Shown one piece after another: positions 1 through 9,414 of a DNA stretch of 64,000 bases. Under the pieces are notes generated by a model. The model was given only the letters and a program-made list of their open reading frames with translations, ran no database searches and was not told where the DNA came from. The DNA lies in the NCBI RefSeq assembly GCF_900156095.1, contig NZ_FTMJ01000001.1:310001-374000 (forward strand), in the 5' to 3' direction. The translations under genes were made by a program, and so were the position numbers. The DNA comes from Aeromonas sp. RU39B. Lineage in GTDB: Bacteria; Pseudomonadota; Gammaproteobacteria; Enterobacterales; Aeromonadaceae. Numbering within the stretch: the stretch's first letter is position 1; every line of letters starts with the position of its first letter.

Positions 1-728
1 ATCGCCACACCATTCCCCGACGCGACCAACCCCAGCATGGTGCTCTCACCGTGTGCCCACTGAGTGATGACTGGTTTCCATTGCATCTCTTGAAACAGCG
101 CCTCTTGCCAATCGTAGTAACTGGGATCGGTGCTTCTGGGCAGGCGAATGGCGGAAAACTGGTTTAGCTCTTCGACCGTGATGGAGCAAGGGATCTGGAT
201 ATCCCAACTGGCGGGGTAGGCGAGAACCAGTTTATCGTCAGTGACGGGTTGCACTATATATTCAGAGGGGAGTACCGGGAAGTGATACAAAAAAGTGCCG
301 TCGATTTGATCCAGCTCCAGGCGCTTTAGCAATACCATCGGTGTATCGGAGTAAACCTCCAGATCGACTTCGAGATTGGTCTGATTAAACTGGTTCACGC
401 ACTGAGTAATTTCACCTTCCCATAAGACGAAATCGGGTGCCCCTAGCGCGAGCGAGCCATATTCCGTGTGCATCAACTGACGAATTCTCTCATTCGCATC
501 GTCGATTTGACGTAAGATAGCTCCCAACTCCTTCTGATAGACCTTGCCGGCCCTATTCAAACGCAACCCTCTTGGCAGGCGATCAAACAGCTCTACGCCG
601 AGTTCAGATTCCAGTTCTTTTATTTTTCTTGAAATGGCCGGTTGTGTGACATGCACGCGTTGGGCTGCAGAGCGGATATTTTGGGTTTCAGCTACAGCCA
701 AGAAATACTTCAGTTGCCGTAATTCCAC
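1..728 (-). CDS. LysR-family transcriptional regulator, 3' end outside window
   Basis: About 242 N-terminal residues are visible and the frame stays open to the left edge, so the C-terminus is missing. The N-terminus is a LysR winged helix-turn-helix: LRQLKYFLAVAET, then SAAQRVHVTQPAISRKIKEL, then LGVELFDRLPRGLRLNRAG. The rest is the start of the periplasmic-binding-like effector domain. The start is GTG at 728, because an in-frame TAG lies about 36 bases upstream with no ATG between them; a purine-rich AGGGAAAGAAG precedes it. The gene is divergent from the TonB receptor across about 120 bp that hold a Fur box, so it may regulate that receptor or itself. The effector is unknown. Confidence 0.88.
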   Translation of the reverse strand, partial: MELRQLKYFLAVAETQNIRSAAQRVHVTQPAISRKIKELESELGVELFDRLPRGLRLNRAGKVYQKELGAILRQIDDANERIRQLMHTEYGSLALGAPDFVLWEGEITQCVNQFNQTNLEVDLEVYSDTPMVLLKRLELDQIDGTFLYHFPVLPSEYIVQPVTDDKLVLAYPASWDIQIPCSITVEELNQFSAIRLPRSTDPSYYDWQEALFQEMQWKPVITQWAHGESTMLGLVASGNGVA

Positions 729-781
729 TCGACTTCTTTCCCTATCGGCATCGATCGATGTCTAGATATTAATATTCATCA

Positions 782-810
782 CTGCAAATGACAAGTATTA
801 TCATTTGCAG
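782..810. promoter_or_regulatory. Fur box between the LysR gene and the TonB receptor
   Basis: A perfect inverted repeat with 10-bp arms (CTGCAAATGA and TCATTTGCAG) surrounds a 9-bp AT-rich centre. The core reads AAATGACAAGTATTATCATTT, split here as AAATGACAAG and TATTATCATTT, very close to the Fur consensus built from GATAAT hexamers. It lies 38 bp upstream of the receptor ATG, as expected for iron repression. Confidence 0.8.
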
Positions 811-847
811 TATCAAAAATAAAGAATTCAAACGGAACTGAAAAACC

Positions 848-2971
848 ATGAATATGACGAGTGGTAGTTGCAAGTCTTTGCCAAAAATACCTTATAAATT
901 CAAATATCTGTGGGTATGCTGCGCCTCTGTGCTAGCTTGCTCCGGGGTCGCCTTTGCACAAGATGAAAGTGACGACCAGCAGGCCGATGCCTATCGCATC
1001 AATCCCATCACAGTGTACGGTCAGCCCGAAGCCGATGATAGCGAAACCACCGTCGCCAAAGAGCTGTGGGTGGGTGGCAAAGTTGCGACCAGTGTGCTCG
1101 ATACGCCGGCAATGGTCTCGGTTATTACTGAAAAAGAGATCAATCAGCGCGGAGCGAGCACCACCGAAGAGGTGTTGCAATATTCGCCGGGGCTGGTCAC
1201 CGACTATTACGGCTCGGATGATCGCAACGATTACTTCAGCATCCGTGGTTTTGATGCCACGACTTATCGTGATGGTTTGACGCTTGGCTCGATGCGCAGT
1301 GTGCGTGAAGATCCCTATGCCTATGAACGGGTTGAAGTGATTCGCGGGGCTAACTCGACGCTGTTTGGCCCGGCAGATCCGGGCGGCTCGGTCAACTTTG
1401 TCAGCAAGCGGCCCAAATTCGAACGCTTTGGCGACACCTATGTCTCTTATGGTTCGTTTGACAGTAAAGAGGTCGGGGTAGATGTGGGTGATACGGTCAA
1501 TGCCGACAAGACAGTGGCGGTTCGTTTTACCACCAAACTCAAGCAAGGCGCGTTGGAATATGATCACTCCAAGGATGACTCCCAGTTGGTGATGGGCGGA
1601 GTGACCTGGCAACCTTCGTCGGACACGACAGCCAGTCTGCTGGTGGATTATCTTGGTCGCGACTCCACACCAAATAGTGGCGGTTATCCGCTGGATAAAG
1701 AGTACGATCGCAGTAATTTCTATGGCGAGCCTGATTACAACAAACATGATGTGTCACGAACCAATATTACCGCGCAAATCTCCCATTATATTACCAGTGA
1801 CCTGAAGTTGAGTTCTAATCTGCGTTATAGCGATTTGACAGATAACTTCGGGTATGTTTATCTGTATGATTACACAGGTCGCACCGGTAGTGATATATCT
1901 CGCTATTACTTTGGTACCGATTCGTCATCACATGAACTGATTGGTAATACTGTGTTGCAGTATGATGCGAGTTTTGATCGTATCGACAGCAGTTCTTTGA
2001 TTGGACTGGAATATAGTGATACATCAAACCACACCAAGTCAGTCTACGGTTCAGCCAGTAGCATCAATATTGACAACCCTGTTTATAGTGGTGTGCCTAC
2101 TATTGGTTCTCCTTATAGTAAAAATGATCAGGACTACAAAAATAAATCAGCTTTTATACAGCAAAACCTCTCATTGGATGATCGTTATATTCTGACGCTG
2201 GGCGCTCGTCATGATTATCTGGACTTGGATAATCGTGATATCAATGGCGTTAAAACCAGTGGTGATTTTTCGGAGACATCACTTCGTGCAGCGTTGACCT
2301 ACAAAGTGACTCATGAATGGTCCACCTATGTCAGCCACGTTGAGTCTGTTGCACCACCTTCGATTGGCGTAAAACCGGAACGTGGCGAGCAAGTTGAGCT
2401 CGGTGTGAAGTATGCCCCCGAGTCTATCGATGCACTGTTCTCTGCCGCCATTTATGATCTGAACAAAAAAGATGTCACCATTGCTGTTGTTCAACCAAGT
2501 GGTGTTATAGAACGGCAGACCGTAGGAGAAACCCGGGTCAGAGGTCTTGATCTGGAGATGAAAATGGAGGTTGCTGATAATTTCAACCTTACCGGCGGTT
2601 ACTCCTATATGCACTCTGAAGTCGTTCGCGGTACAACCAGCTCCGGTACTTCACAAGAAGGAAATGAGTTTGCTAGCACCCCAAATCATTCCGCATCTCT
2701 GTGGGGCTATTATACTCTGCCGATTGAAACAATGGATGTGGGGCTCGGGGCTCGCTACATTGGTAGCTATTACTTTGACCTGAATAATACCGCGAAAAGC
2801 GAAGCGGCCACTTTGCTTGATGCTGCGTTTAAATATCGGATGAACAAGTCCACTAATCTGACCGTCAATGTGGATAACCTGACCGATAAGCAGTATGTCG
2901 TCGGCTCTGGCACAGCCAATTACTACAACCCGGGCCGTACGTTCAATGCGGCGATTCACTACACCTGGTAA
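848..2971 (+). CDS. TonB-dependent siderophore receptor
   Basis: An outer-membrane gated beta-barrel of 707 residues that imports a ferric siderophore using TonB energy. A signal peptide ends near residue 37 (VAFA before QDES). A TonB-box-like stretch (PITVYG) follows, then a plug domain (about 75-185) with VEVIRGANSTLFGPADPGG and VNFVSKRP. The remainder is barrel strands, ending in an aromatic residue (HYTW) as BAM recognition requires. The size and the RPxGxxVxLG-poor plug fit the FhuA/FoxA/FhuE-like class for hydroxamate siderophores, but the ligand cannot be read from sequence. The upstream Fur box implies induction by low iron. No siderophore biosynthesis or ABC uptake genes are adjacent, so it probably takes up a foreign siderophore. 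Confidence 0.9.
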   Translation: MNMTSGSCKSLPKIPYKFKYLWVCCASVLACSGVAFAQDESDDQQADAYRINPITVYGQPEADDSETTVAKELWVGGKVATSVLDTPAMVSVITEKEINQRGASTTEEVLQYSPGLVTDYYGSDDRNDYFSIRGFDATTYRDGLTLGSMRSVREDPYAYERVEVIRGANSTLFGPADPGGSVNFVSKRPKFERFGDTYVSYGSFDSKEVGVDVGDTVNADKTVAVRFTTKLKQGALEYDHSKDDSQLVMGGVTWQPSSDTTASLLVDYLGRDSTPNSGGYPLDKEYDRSNFYGEPDYNKHDVSRTNITAQISHYITSDLKLSSNLRYSDLTDNFGYVYLYDYTGRTGSDISRYYFGTDSSSHELIGNTVLQYDASFDRIDSSSLIGLEYSDTSNHTKSVYGSASSINIDNPVYSGVPTIGSPYSKNDQDYKNKSAFIQQNLSLDDRYILTLGARHDYLDLDNRDINGVKTSGDFSETSLRAALTYKVTHEWSTYVSHVESVAPPSIGVKPERGEQVELGVKYAPESIDALFSAAIYDLNKKDVTIAVVQPSGVIERQTVGETRVRGLDLEMKMEVADNFNLTGGYSYMHSEVVRGTTSSGTSQEGNEFASTPNHSASLWGYYTLPIETMDVGLGARYIGSYYFDLNNTAKSEAATLLDAAFKYRMNKSTNLTVNVDNLTDKQYVVGSGTANYYNPGRTFNAAIHYTW

Positions 2972-3007
2972 ATGAACGGCCGCATTTAAATGTTGCGGTG
3001 AGACAAG

Positions 3008-3039
3008 CCGGGCTGATATCACATCGGCCCGGATTTTTT
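3008..3039 (+). terminator. Rho-independent terminator after the TonB receptor
   Basis: A stem of CCGGGCTGAT paired with ATCGGCCCGG (one G-U pair) and a 5-nt loop is followed by a run of T. It separates the receptor from the convergent gldA. Confidence 0.8.
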
Positions 3040-3065
3040 ATTTCCTTAATGCTGGCGCTCGCCCA

Positions 3066-4172
3066 TCACCGGGCAAACTGCTGCCGGAATTGGCGACCCA
3101 ACGCGTCGGCAACCAGCAAGGCGGCATAGACCGCATCGGCGGTGACACCGCCCGGCATATTGTGGATGGTTTCTCCTTCGGCGCAGGCTGCCTTGGCAAC
3201 GGTCTTCATCTTCTCGGGGATGCCTTGGGTAATACCCAGCTGCTCGAGGGTGATGGGAAGACCCACGGCGCAACATAGACGCGCAACCTTTTCTATCTCG
3301 TCACTCGGCGCATCTTCCAGCACCAGCTGGGTCAGGGTACCGAACGCCACTTTTTCTCCGTGATAGTAGTGGTGGGTATCGGCAATGGCGGTCAGGCCAT
3401 TGTGCACGGCGTGGGCGGCAGCCAGCCCACCGCTTTCAAAGCCAACGCCACTTAGGTAGGTGTTGGCTTCCACCACCTTCTCCAAAGCCGGGGTGACCAC
3501 ATGGGCTGCGGCGGCCAGCATGGCTTTTTCCCCCTCGGCCAGCAGGGTGTTGTAGCAGAGCTCGGCCAGTGCCAAGGCTGATTGAGTGCTGCGTCCACCG
3601 GCCATAGTGGTGGCGTGACTGCGCGAGCAGGCACGGGCCTCAAACCAGGTGGAGAGGGCATCGCCTATCCCGGCGGCCAGCAGCCGGGCCGGAGCCCCCG
3701 CGACGATGGTGGTATCGACCACCACCATGTTGGGGTTGGCCGGCAGCAGCAGATAGCGTTCGAACTCGCCGCTGTCGGTATAGATAACCGACAGCGCGCT
3801 GCAAGGGGCGTCGGTGGAGGCGATGGTCGGGGCAATCACTACCGGCAGTTTCATAAAGTGAGCGACCGCCTTGGCAGTATCGAGGGTCTTGCCGCCGCCG
3901 ATGCCGAGGATCACCGAGCCGTGCGCCGCACGGACCTTGTCCTGCAGCCGATTAATCTCGCTTTGGCAGCACTCGCCCCCAAACGGGGCAATATCGAGTT
4001 CGACTCCTTCACGGGCAAAGCCAGTGCGCAGTCGCTCTTCCACCAGACCCAGCACAAACTTGTCGCCGATGATAAAGCAGTGTTGACCGAGCAGTTTGAC
4101 ATAGCTGGCGAGGCTATCGACGGCGCCGGCTCCCTGTATATATTTGCTCGGGGATTGAATGACTTGTTGCAT
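3066..4172 (-). CDS. gldA: glycerol dehydrogenase
   Basis: NAD-dependent iron-containing alcohol dehydrogenase family, oxidising glycerol to dihydroxyacetone in the cytoplasm. The start at 4172 ([18 protein letters not shown]) has AGGAGAG 6-7 bases upstream and gives 368 residues, matching E. coli GldA (367); a longer frame to 4304 lacks a ribosome site. Visible motifs are [17 protein letters not shown] for NAD binding, and the metal ligands Asp in [13 protein letters not shown], His in [12 protein letters not shown] and His in [12 protein letters not shown]. The gene stands alone. No dihydroxyacetone kinase is adjacent, so the downstream step must be encoded elsewhere. Confidence 0.93.
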   Translation of the reverse strand: MQQVIQSPSKYIQGAGAVDSLASYVKLLGQHCFIIGDKFVLGLVEERLRTGFAREGVELDIAPFGGECCQSEINRLQDKVRAAHGSVILGIGGGKTLDTAKAVAHFMKLPVVIAPTIASTDAPCSALSVIYTDSGEFERYLLLPANPNMVVVDTTIVAGAPARLLAAGIGDALSTWFEARACSRSHATTMAGGRSTQSALALAELCYNTLLAEGEKAMLAAAAHVVTPALEKVVEANTYLSGVGFESGGLAAAHAVHNGLTAIADTHHYYHGEKVAFGTLTQLVLEDAPSDEIEKVARLCCAVGLPITLEQLGITQGIPEKMKTVAKAACAEGETIHNMPGGVTADAVYAALLVADALGRQFRQQFAR

Positions 4173-4745
4173 ATGATCTCTCCTGTCGAACGGTGTTTGG
4201 CCGAGGCACCGTCTGGTCGGCAGGATACTCACCGCTTGCCGCAAGGCGTTGCCGGGCATGGAATGGGAGTGACCGTTTGTCGCCCGCAGCATCGGCCTGC
4301 CCAAAGAGCAATCCTTTGCTACCGGGCACAGCGAATGTGGGGAGCTGACACATCCCTCTGGTCACGCGTCAGACCTGTTATGACAGTGACCGAGTGCACA
4401 AACTTTGCGGGGGATCCCATTTTCGGCGCAATCAGATGGGGTCTTTTAGATATATCTTTCTTCTTGTTGATAATCATCGATTCATTGTGCTGGTCTGCTG
4501 CGCAATGGCCATTTTTTACCAAATATAGAGCAAGAAAATGCCATCGTTTATGTGGTGTCACGCCGTGATGGGTGGGTGACAGGAACAGGACGTTGATTGC
4601 GCCATTTTGGCTCAGCTGCACGAAATTTATGCACCATGATTGTTTAATGACCATTCATAGGGCAGGGCAGTTGGCGCGCTAATTTATTAAAAATAGAGTA
4701 TAAACAATGTGTTATGAGTTGGCATGGGCTCTGCAAAGCAAAACT
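4173..4745. other. intergenic region between gldA and the pyrimidine transporter operon
   Basis: About 570 bp, more AT-rich than its surroundings, with promoters presumably facing both ways. Short open frames on both strands here have no ribosome sites or recognisable protein features and I do not call them. The only signal I can support is the RutR-like operator at its right end. Confidence 0.5.
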
Positions 4746-4759
4746 TAACCAATTAGTCA
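4746..4759. promoter_or_regulatory. RutR-like operator before the pyrimidine transporter operon
   Basis: TAACCAATTAGTCA matches the pattern TGACC-N4-GGTCA at 8 of 10 specified positions. It sits 18 bp before the ATPase start. Two better copies lie before preT, suggesting that the TetR regulator at 8707 controls both operons. Confidence 0.6.
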
Positions 4760-4777
4760 GAAAATGCAGAGGCAAGG

Positions 4778-5635
4778 ATGGCCATGTCGCATTCCCTACA
4801 GTTGTTCAGCACGCCAGAGGCTCCCGTTTCAACCCCGTCAGCTGAGGTCACCGCGCTGGCGGCACGGCCGACTATCATCGCCCGTCAGGCCAATGTCATC
4901 TATCCGGCAGCCGACAAGCCGGTACACGCCCTGCACGACATCGATCTCACCATTCGTCAGGGGGAGTTTGTCTCCCTGATCGGCCCATCGGGGTGTGGCA
5001 AGACCACCTTGCTGCGGGTCATTGCAGACTTGGAGCCCATCACCTCGGGTCAGGTGCTGGTCAATGACGTCACCCCGAGCGAAGCGCGCCAAGCGGGCGC
5101 TTATGGCTATGTGTTTCAGGCGCCTGCCTTGTTTCCGTGGCGCACCGTATTGGCCAATGTGATGTTACCGCTGCAGATCCAGGGGCGTTTGCCGGCCGAG
5201 GCCGAGGAGACCGCCCGTGAGCAACTGGCGCGGGTTGGACTCTCGGGGTTTGAAGGCAAATATCCGTGGCAGCTGTCGGGAGGCATGCAGCAGCGGGTCT
5301 CGATTGCCCGCGCGCTGGGCTTTAAGCCAAAGATCCTGATGATGGATGAACCGTTCGGTGCACTCGACGAGATCACCCGCGATCACCTCAACCAGCAGTT
5401 GCAGGAGTTGTGGCGCGCCGAGCAGCGCACCGTGGTGTTTGTGACCCATTCGATTGCCGAAGCGGTCTATTTGTCTACCCGCATCGTGGTGATGTCGCCG
5501 CGTCCGGGGCGCATCGTGCGGGTGATTGAATCGACCCTGCCCACCGAGCGCACCCTGGCGCTGCGCGATAGCCCCGAATTCATGCAGCTCGCCCACGAGG
5601 TGCGCGAAGCATTGGCGGAGGGGCATCATGAGTAG
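4778..5635 (+). CDS. ABC transporter ATPase, nitrate/taurine-type, probably pyrimidine uptake
   Basis: Cytoplasmic ATPase of 285 residues that powers import with the two permeases encoded next. Walker A is GPSGCGKTTLLR (about residue 70), the signature is LSGGMQQRVSIARAL, Walker B is ILMMDEPFGALDE and the switch His is in VTHS. It belongs to the SsuB/TauB/ThiZ-like family. The ATG at 4778 has AGAGG 5 bases upstream; a second ATG at 4784 is also possible. The last 8 bases overlap the first permease gene. The substrate is inferred from context: a RutR-like regulator and reductive pyrimidine degradation genes lie just downstream, and the binding protein is of the NMT1 pyrimidine family. Confidence 0.88.
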   Translation: MAMSHSLQLFSTPEAPVSTPSAEVTALAARPTIIARQANVIYPAADKPVHALHDIDLTIRQGEFVSLIGPSGCGKTTLLRVIADLEPITSGQVLVNDVTPSEARQAGAYGYVFQAPALFPWRTVLANVMLPLQIQGRLPAEAEETAREQLARVGLSGFEGKYPWQLSGGMQQRVSIARALGFKPKILMMDEPFGALDEITRDHLNQQLQELWRAEQRTVVFVTHSIAEAVYLSTRIVVMSPRPGRIVRVIESTLPTERTLALRDSPEFMQLAHEVREALAEGHHE

Positions 5636-6506
5636 CCACACCCTGCGCCAGCACCTGCTGCCGGTGTCGGTGGTGGTGCTGATTGGATTGCTCTGTTGGT
5701 ATCTGCTGACTATCGGCCTCAATGCGCCGGGCACCATTGCCCGGGTGTTGCCCAAAGATGGCAGTTGGGGTTGGCAGGCTCTGGTCGAATCAACCCTGTC
5801 TATGTCACGGCCGGTGCTGCCGGCGCCCCACCAGATCGTGGCCGATATCTGGGTCAGCCTGACGCACTGGCCCATCACCTCACCGCGTAACCTGCTGCTT
5901 CACACCTGGGTGACCGCCAGTGCGGCACTGACCGGGTTTGCCATGGGGGTCGTGTTGGGCTTGTTGCTGGCGGTGCTGATCGTCCATTCGCGCACCCTCG
6001 ACAGGGCCCTGCTGCCCTGGATTGTGGCCTCGCAGACGGTACCGGTGCTGGCGATTGCGCCCATCGTGCTGGTGATCCTCGGCAGCCTCGGCATCACCGG
6101 TATGCTGCCCAAGGCGGTGATCGCCATGTATCTGTGTTTCTTCCCGGTGACGGTGGCCATGGTGCAGGGGCTGCGCGCGCCACAAAAGCTGGAGATGGAG
6201 TTGCTGCATACCTATGGCACCGGCCAGCTCGACACCTTCTTTGTCTTGCGGTTGCCCTCGTCGCTGCCATTCCTGTTTCCCGCCTTTCGGGTGGCGATTG
6301 CCAGCGGGTTGGTTGGCACCATGGTGGCCGAGTTGCCCACTGGCGCCCAGGCCGGTCTTGGCTCGCGACTGCTGACCGGCTCTTACTACGGCAACACGGT
6401 GCAGATTTGGTCGGCGCTGGTGATGGCGTCGCTGCTCGGGGTGGGTCTGACCGCGCTGGTCAGCCTGATTGAACGCATGGTCATGAAGACAAGGAGCGCC
6501 CGATGA
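5628..6506 (+). CDS. ABC transporter permease (first of two)
   Basis: Inner-membrane permease of 292 residues with about six hydrophobic segments and a BPD-type cytoplasmic loop. The EAA-like loop reads MELLHTYGTGQLDTFFVLRLPSSLPFLFPAFR. The start at 5628 lies within ATGAGTAG, where TAG is the stop of the ATPase gene, and GGCGGAGGGG precedes it, so translation is coupled. A periplasmic loop of roughly 60 residues follows the first membrane segment. It should pair with the second permease as a heterodimer. Confidence 0.86.
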   Translation: MSSHTLRQHLLPVSVVVLIGLLCWYLLTIGLNAPGTIARVLPKDGSWGWQALVESTLSMSRPVLPAPHQIVADIWVSLTHWPITSPRNLLLHTWVTASAALTGFAMGVVLGLLLAVLIVHSRTLDRALLPWIVASQTVPVLAIAPIVLVILGSLGITGMLPKAVIAMYLCFFPVTVAMVQGLRAPQKLEMELLHTYGTGQLDTFFVLRLPSSLPFLFPAFRVAIASGLVGTMVAELPTGAQAGLGSRLLTGSYYGNTVQIWSALVMASLLGVGLTALVSLIERMVMKTRSAR

Positions 6507-7576
6507 GCAAACCGGTTTACCTTGCGCCGCTGCTGGCCCTGACGCTGGCGCTGCTGGCGTTAACCCAAGGCATCAGCGCGGCTGCGCTCAGTGTCACTGC
6601 CCTGTTGCTGCTGGGCTGTGTGTGGGCGCTTTGCAGCGCGGACTCGCTGGCCGGACTTGCCGGTGTGCTGGTGGTGTGCCTGTTGGTGGCTTGGCGCTTA
6701 CTGGTGGGTGATAGCTTACCCCTGCCTGCGAGTGGTTACTGGCTGCAGGTGTCGGGGCTGGCGCTGCTTGCCCATCACAGTGTGCATCGGCTGGCGCACC
6801 TTGAGCATGCCCTTGCGCCGCAAGGGGCGGTCGCCGGTTTATTTGGCCTGTGGCTGCTCTTTTTCTGGCAACTGCTGGTGACTCGCTTTGGCGTGCCGCA
6901 GGTGCTGCTGCCCACCCCTCTGGCCATCCTTGAGGCGCTGCTTGGCAATCTTGGATTGCTCGCAGGCGACGTGGTGCAGACCGTCATCAAGTCAGTGTTG
7001 GTCGGCTATCTGCTGGGCTGCGGCGCCGGCATTGCCTGCGGCATCCTGATCGAACGCTTTCCGTTTGCCCAGCGTGGTCTGCTGCCGCTGGCCAACCTCA
7101 CTAGCACCATTCCGCTGGTCGGCGTGGCACCGATTGCGGTGATGTGGTTTGGCTTTGACTGGCCATCGAAGGCGGCGGTGATTGTGCTGGTGACCTTTTT
7201 TCCGGCGCTGGTCAGCACGCTGGCGGGTTTGCAGGCGACCGGCAAGCTGGAGCGTGAATTGATGCACTCCTACGCGGCCACACCGCGCATGACCCTCTTG
7301 GCGCTGCGCTTGCCTGCGGCAATGCCGTTTATCTTCAACGCGCTCAAGGTTAACTCGGCGCTGGCGCTGATCAGCGCCATCGTGGCCGAGTATTTCGGCT
7401 CGCCGACCGCGGGGCTCGGATTTCGGATTTCTGCCGAGGCGGCGCGCATGCACATGCCGATCGTCTGGGCAGCCATTGTGGTGGCCTCGCTGATTGGCTC
7501 GGGCTGCTACGCCGTGCTGGTACGGTTGGAGCGACGGGTGACCTTCTGGCACCCGGCGATCCGCAGTGCCCACTAA
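6503..7576 (+). CDS. ABC transporter permease (second of two)
   Basis: Inner-membrane permease of 357 residues, overlapping the previous gene by ATGA. The C-terminal 250 residues are the conserved BPD permease with loop LMHSYAATPRMTLLALRLPAAMPFIFNALK. About 100 N-terminal residues form extra hydrophobic segments (LLALTLALLAL, LLLLGCVWAL, GLAGVLVVCLLVAW) that are not part of the usual six-segment core. Two different permeases for one ATPase and one binding protein indicate a heterodimeric channel. Confidence 0.86.
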   Translation: MSKPVYLAPLLALTLALLALTQGISAAALSVTALLLLGCVWALCSADSLAGLAGVLVVCLLVAWRLLVGDSLPLPASGYWLQVSGLALLAHHSVHRLAHLEHALAPQGAVAGLFGLWLLFFWQLLVTRFGVPQVLLPTPLAILEALLGNLGLLAGDVVQTVIKSVLVGYLLGCGAGIACGILIERFPFAQRGLLPLANLTSTIPLVGVAPIAVMWFGFDWPSKAAVIVLVTFFPALVSTLAGLQATGKLERELMHSYAATPRMTLLALRLPAAMPFIFNALKVNSALALISAIVAEYFGSPTAGLGFRISAEAARMHMPIVWAAIVVASLIGSGCYAVLVRLERRVTFWHPAIRSAH

Positions 7577-7625
7577 TGACATCTGCTTACAAACGGACTT
7601 GATGTTCACCATGGAGGATAGAGCA

Positions 7626-8630
7626 ATGACCAGACACACCACGTTTCGTCACAGCCTGCTGGCGACTGCCTTGCTGGCCCTTGGCAGCACCGCCGCAGTG
7701 GCCGCCGAGAGCGTGACCCTGCAGCTTAAATGGGTGCCGCAGGCGCAGTTCGCCGGCTATTACGTGGCCCAGGAGAAGGGCTTTTATAAGGATGCCGGGC
7801 TGGATGTGACCATCAAGCCGGGCGGCACCGATATTTCGCCGGTACAGGTGATTGCTGGCAAGTCAGCCGATGTCATCGTCAACTGGATGCCCGATGCGCT
7901 GGCGGCCCGCGAGGCCGGGGTGCCGCTGGTCAATATCAGCCAGATCTTCAATCGCTCCGGCATGATGCTGACCTGTAAAAAATCGAGCGGTATCAGCACG
8001 CCCAAGGATCTCAAGGGCAAGACGCTGGGGGTCTGGTTTGGGGGTAACGAATACCCCTTCTTTAACTGGATGGCCAAGCTTGGCTACAAGCCGGATGTGG
8101 ACATCAAGGTGCTCAAGCAGGGCTTTAACGTCGACCCCTTGCTGCAAGGGCAGGCCGACTGCATCTCGACCATGAATTACAACGAATACTGGCAGCTGAT
8201 CGATGCCGGCATGAAGCCTGAAGAGCTGATCACCTTCGCCTATGAAGATCAGGGCGCCTCGACTCTGGAAGATGGTCTCTATGTGCTCGGGCCGGAGCTT
8301 AAAGACAAGGCGTTTGTGAGCAAGATGGCCAAGTTCGTCAAGGCGACCATGGCCGGCTGGAACTATGCGGTGAAGCATCCGAAAGAGGCTGCCGAAATCG
8401 TGGTCGCGCAAGATCCGTCAGGGGCCAGCACCGTCGAGGTGCAGGAGCGGCAGATGGAGAACGTGGCCAAGCTGATTACCGCGAGCGACAAGGAGGGGTA
8501 TCTTGATCCGGCCGCTTATCATCGCACCGTCCAGGTGCTGCTCAGTGGCGGCAGCTCACCGGTTATCAAGAAAGATCCGGGTGATGCAGCCATGTCCCAT
8601 GTGGTGTGGGACGCAGCGGCCAAGCTCTGA
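7626..8630 (+). CDS. NMT1/THI5-family periplasmic binding protein, probable pyrimidine binder
   Basis: Exported protein of 334 residues. A signal peptide ends at AAVAAES (about residue 27), and the mature part opens with VTLQLKWVPQAQFAGYYVAQEKGFY, shown here as VTLQLKWVPQ then AQFAGYYVAQEKG, the hallmark of the NMT1/ThiY family. The start at 7626 follows GGAGG by 8 bases. ThiY relatives bind the pyrimidine precursor of thiamine. Here the neighbouring catabolic genes point to uracil, thymine or dihydropyrimidines instead. No thi or rib genes are nearby. The gene closes the transporter operon before a terminator. Confidence 0.85.
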   Translation: MTRHTTFRHSLLATALLALGSTAAVAAESVTLQLKWVPQAQFAGYYVAQEKGFYKDAGLDVTIKPGGTDISPVQVIAGKSADVIVNWMPDALAAREAGVPLVNISQIFNRSGMMLTCKKSSGISTPKDLKGKTLGVWFGGNEYPFFNWMAKLGYKPDVDIKVLKQGFNVDPLLQGQADCISTMNYNEYWQLIDAGMKPEELITFAYEDQGASTLEDGLYVLGPELKDKAFVSKMAKFVKATMAGWNYAVKHPKEAAEIVVAQDPSGASTVEVQERQMENVAKLITASDKEGYLDPAAYHRTVQVLLSGGSSPVIKKDPGDAAMSHVVWDAAAKL

Positions 8631-8654
8631 TCGGATGTGACGCAGTGATGGACA

Positions 8655-8685
8655 GGGCGCCTTGGTATCGGGGCGCCCTTCTTTT
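8655..8685 (+). terminator. terminator ending the transporter operon
   Basis: A stem of GGGCGCC with GGCGCCC and a 10-nt loop is followed by TTCTTTTAT. It lies between the binding protein gene and the regulator gene. Confidence 0.75.
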
Positions 8686-8706
8686 ATCATCAGAGGGCGC
8701 AAACGC

Positions 8707-9414
8707 ATGCAGGTATCGATGGCGACCATGAGTTCACAACAACCGATCAGTGCCGAGACCCCCTCTTTTACCCTGCTCGATGAGAGCAACCTCACCGATG
8801 AAGAGGCCAAAGGGCGGATTCGACGCAATAACGAGGCGCTGATCCTGGCTGCGGCCGAGCGCACCTTTGCCCAAAGCGGCTTCAAGAGCACCACCATGGC
8901 GCAGATTGCCGACGAGGCGGGGTTGCCCAAGGCCAACTTGCACTACTACTTTGGCAACAAGCAGACCCTCTATCTGCATGTGCTCGATACGGTGCTGCAC
9001 GACTGGCTGGCACCGATGGATTCCATCAAAGCCGATGCCGATCCCAAGGTCGCGCTAGAGTCTTACGTGCGCCAGAAGATGGCCCTCTCGTTTGCCCGTC
9101 CGGATGCTTCACGGCTGTTTGCCAACGAATTGCTGCAAGGGGCCAAGGTGATCCACGGTCTGCTTGGTGGCGAATTGCGCGATCTGGTGGTCAGTAAATC
9201 CGCCGTGATTGATAGCTGGATCCAGGCGGAGAAAATCCGCCCCATCGACAGCACACATCTGTTTTTCTCCATCTGGTCGATGACCCAGACCTACGCCGAT
9301 TTTGATATCCAGATCCGCGCCGTGACCGGCGATCCGGTCAATTTGGCCGATGAGCAGGAGCGCGCCACCCGCCATGTGCTCAGCGTGGTATTTCGGGCCT
9401 GCGGGCTTGAGTAG
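8707..9414 (+). CDS. RutR-like TetR-family pyrimidine regulator
   Basis: TetR regulator of 235 residues. The N-terminal helix-turn-helix reads TMAQIADEAGLPKANLHYYF. The C-terminal ligand domain follows E. coli RutR closely by eye: YFGNKQTLYLHVLDTVLHDW, SRLFANELLQGAK, and HLFFSIWSMTQTYADFDIQI, then AVTG. RutR senses uracil and thymine and represses or activates pyrimidine genes through TTGACCA-N2-TGGTCAA sites. Matching sites precede both flanking operons. ATGs at 8707, 8719 and 8728 are all in frame; I chose 8707, with AGAGG upstream. An apparent longer frame from 8662 starts inside the terminator and is unlikely. Confidence 0.86.
   Translation: MQVSMATMSSQQPISAETPSFTLLDESNLTDEEAKGRIRRNNEALILAAAERTFAQSGFKSTTMAQIADEAGLPKANLHYYFGNKQTLYLHVLDTVLHDWLAPMDSIKADADPKVALESYVRQKMALSFARPDASRLFANELLQGAKVIHGLLGGELRDLVVSKSAVIDSWIQAEKIRPIDSTHLFFSIWSMTQTYADFDIQIRAVTGDPVNLADEQERATRHVLSVVFRACGLE

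Noticed and set aside
932..1747. Long minus-strand open frame (271 residues) opposite the TonB receptor
   Set aside because: It lies entirely within a well-supported receptor gene, has no recognisable domain and no ribosome site; GC-rich codon bias leaves the antisense frame open.
4319..4654. 111-residue minus-strand frame upstream of gldA
   Set aside because: No ribosome site, no domain, unusual composition; the region is better read as a control region.
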